Assembly (NCBI GenBank): GCA_020627525.1
Contig: JAHDGP010000068.1
Location: 1 to 14,239 of the forward strand
Direction: 5' to 3'
Origin: Bacteroidota bacterium
GTDB lineage: Bacteria > Bacteroidota > Bacteroidia > Chitinophagales > UBA2359
Length of the DNA: 14,239 nt
Below are positions 13,470 through 14,239 of this stretch, piece by piece (the first letter of the stretch is position 1; every line of letters starts with the position of its first letter). Under the pieces are notes generated by a model. That model made no database searches, was not told the DNA's origin, and saw only the letters and a list, made by a program, of their open reading frames with translations. The translations under genes were made by a program, and so were the position numbers.

Positions 13470-14239
13470 AATAGCTTATCCAATCATTTTCTTAGTCTTA
13501 TTATTTACAGCTTGTGGTGAAGACGAACCAATCGGCTCAGACAATGAATTACCAGTAGTTCAAGCTGAATCAACTTACACGGTCTCAAAAGATGAAAATA
13601 TAACATACGCTGATGGGCTTGGTCATGATGATTCAAGTATTACACCTTTTGCAATTCCTATAAAATTAGATGTTTACTTTGCTGATAATGCTTCTGACAA
13701 TAGACCTGTCTTTATGTTTATTCATGGTGGTGGATTTACAGGAGGAATAAAACATAAACCTGAAATTGTAGATATGGCTAATTACTATGCTTCAAGAGGA
13801 TGGGTTTTTATTTCTATAGACTATAGAACAACAGAAGAATTAGGTGTATTACAAGGAATGACCTCAGAGGAATTGCTAGCGTATTATAAAGGAATTGCAC
13901 CACAAGAATGGATTGAGAATACCTTGCAAGGAGCACAGAACTCAAGTCAGGTTCAGCAAGCCATTGCTATGTACCTTGCCCAAAGGGATGCAAAAGCAGC
14001 TCTTCGCTGGATTGTAGCTAACTCGAATACCTATAACATAAACACAAACTTTATTACAGTGGGAGGAGCCTCGGCGGGAGCAATTACTACAATTGCCTTA
14101 GGAATTTCAAATCAGGAAGATTTTAGAGACGAAATTTCTATTACTGATGATCCTACACTTTCCACTACAAACTTAAATGAGACATATAATGTAAGAAGTA
14201 TGGTTTATTTCTGGGGTTCAAATATAAAATTAGATGTGT
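13462..14239 (+). CDS. lipoprotein alpha/beta-hydrolase, esterase/lipase (HSL/carboxylesterase-like), 3' end outside window
   Basis: The first 259 residues are visible. It starts MHKIAYPIIFLVLLFTACGE: a short signal peptide with the lipobox ending in C18, so a lipoprotein is expected, and the acidic EDE after the Cys suits export to the outer membrane in Bacteroidota. The hydrolase core shows the oxyanion-hole motif HGGG (88-91) after RPVFMFI, an SIDYR turn (119-122), and the nucleophile elbow VGGASAG with Ser204 in GASAG (202-206). Asp and His of the triad should lie beyond the window edge. It would cleave ester bonds of a lipid, acetylated sugar or other ester at the cell surface or in the periplasm. 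The start at 13462 keeps the full signal peptide. It is outside the toxin/immunity theme and is probably the resumption of core or nutrient genes. Confidence 0.88.
   Translation, partial: MHKIAYPIIFLVLLFTACGEDEPIGSDNELPVVQAESTYTVSKDENITYADGLGHDDSSITPFAIPIKLDVYFADNASDNRPVFMFIHGGGFTGGIKHKPEIVDMANYYASRGWVFISIDYRTTEELGVLQGMTSEELLAYYKGIAPQEWIENTLQGAQNSSQVQQAIAMYLAQRDAKAALRWIVANSNTYNINTNFITVGGASAGAITTIALGISNQEDFRDEISITDDPTLSTTNLNETYNVRSMVYFWGSNIKLDV

Noticed and set aside
1..14239. CRISPR array, tRNA, rRNA, restriction-modification or phage structural genes
   Set aside because: None is seen: no regularly spaced short repeats, no cloverleaf with tRNA signature bases, and no matching proteins.

Overview
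This is low-GC DNA with tightly packed genes, all on the + strand. The likely host is a member of the Bacteroidota. The reasons are the AT-rich codon use, the mostly absent Shine-Dalgarno motifs, a short lipobox lipoprotein signal, and the mix of SUKH immunity proteins, leucine-rich repeat (LRR) proteins and OmpA-domain proteins. This is inference; there is no rRNA or other marker here, and the order cannot be fixed.

Layout. (1) 1-3.2 kb is a toxin/immunity style locus. It holds the last 149 codons of a charged, helical protein with a CxxC near its end, probably the C-terminal part of a polymorphic toxin. Two tandem paralogous genes follow, each fusing an N-terminal SUKH-3-like domain to about eleven LRRs. 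The last 526 bp of their shared coding region look identical, while the SUKH-3 halves have diverged. (2) 3.2-4.5 kb holds a small membrane protein started by TTG, some very short ORFs that may be remnants, and a 685-bp gap with hairpins. (3) 4.5-12.1 kb is the main object: seven genes in a row, five of the six junctions abutting, overlapping or within 5 bp, with one 137-bp gap. In order they encode a soluble coiled-coil protein; a two-TM coiled-coil protein with weak PspA/ESCRT-III-like features; a TM-anchored periplasmic substrate-binding protein fused to a peptidoglycan-binding OmpA domain; an SsuC/TauC-type ABC permease with an extra periplasmic insert; its ABC ATPase; a TerB-like plus CbxX-type AAA+ ATPase; and a small helical protein. 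(4) 12.1-13.4 kb holds two different SUKH-family (SMI1/KNR4-like) proteins with a 173-bp MITE-like hairpin element between them. (5) 13.3-14.2 kb holds a very short basic ORF and the start of a lipoprotein alpha/beta-hydrolase, cut off by the window edge.

How it may work together. The seven-gene block reads as one envelope system: an ABC importer whose solute receptor is tied to both the inner membrane and peptidoglycan, combined with membrane-associated coiled-coil proteins and a cytoplasmic AAA+ remodeller that carries a stress-associated TerB-like module. It could sense or respond to envelope or membrane damage rather than simply feed the cell. That reading is inferred from domain content and gene order. 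I do not recognise it as a named system. SUKH genes on both sides suggest that the neighbourhood is an accessory, conflict-related region.
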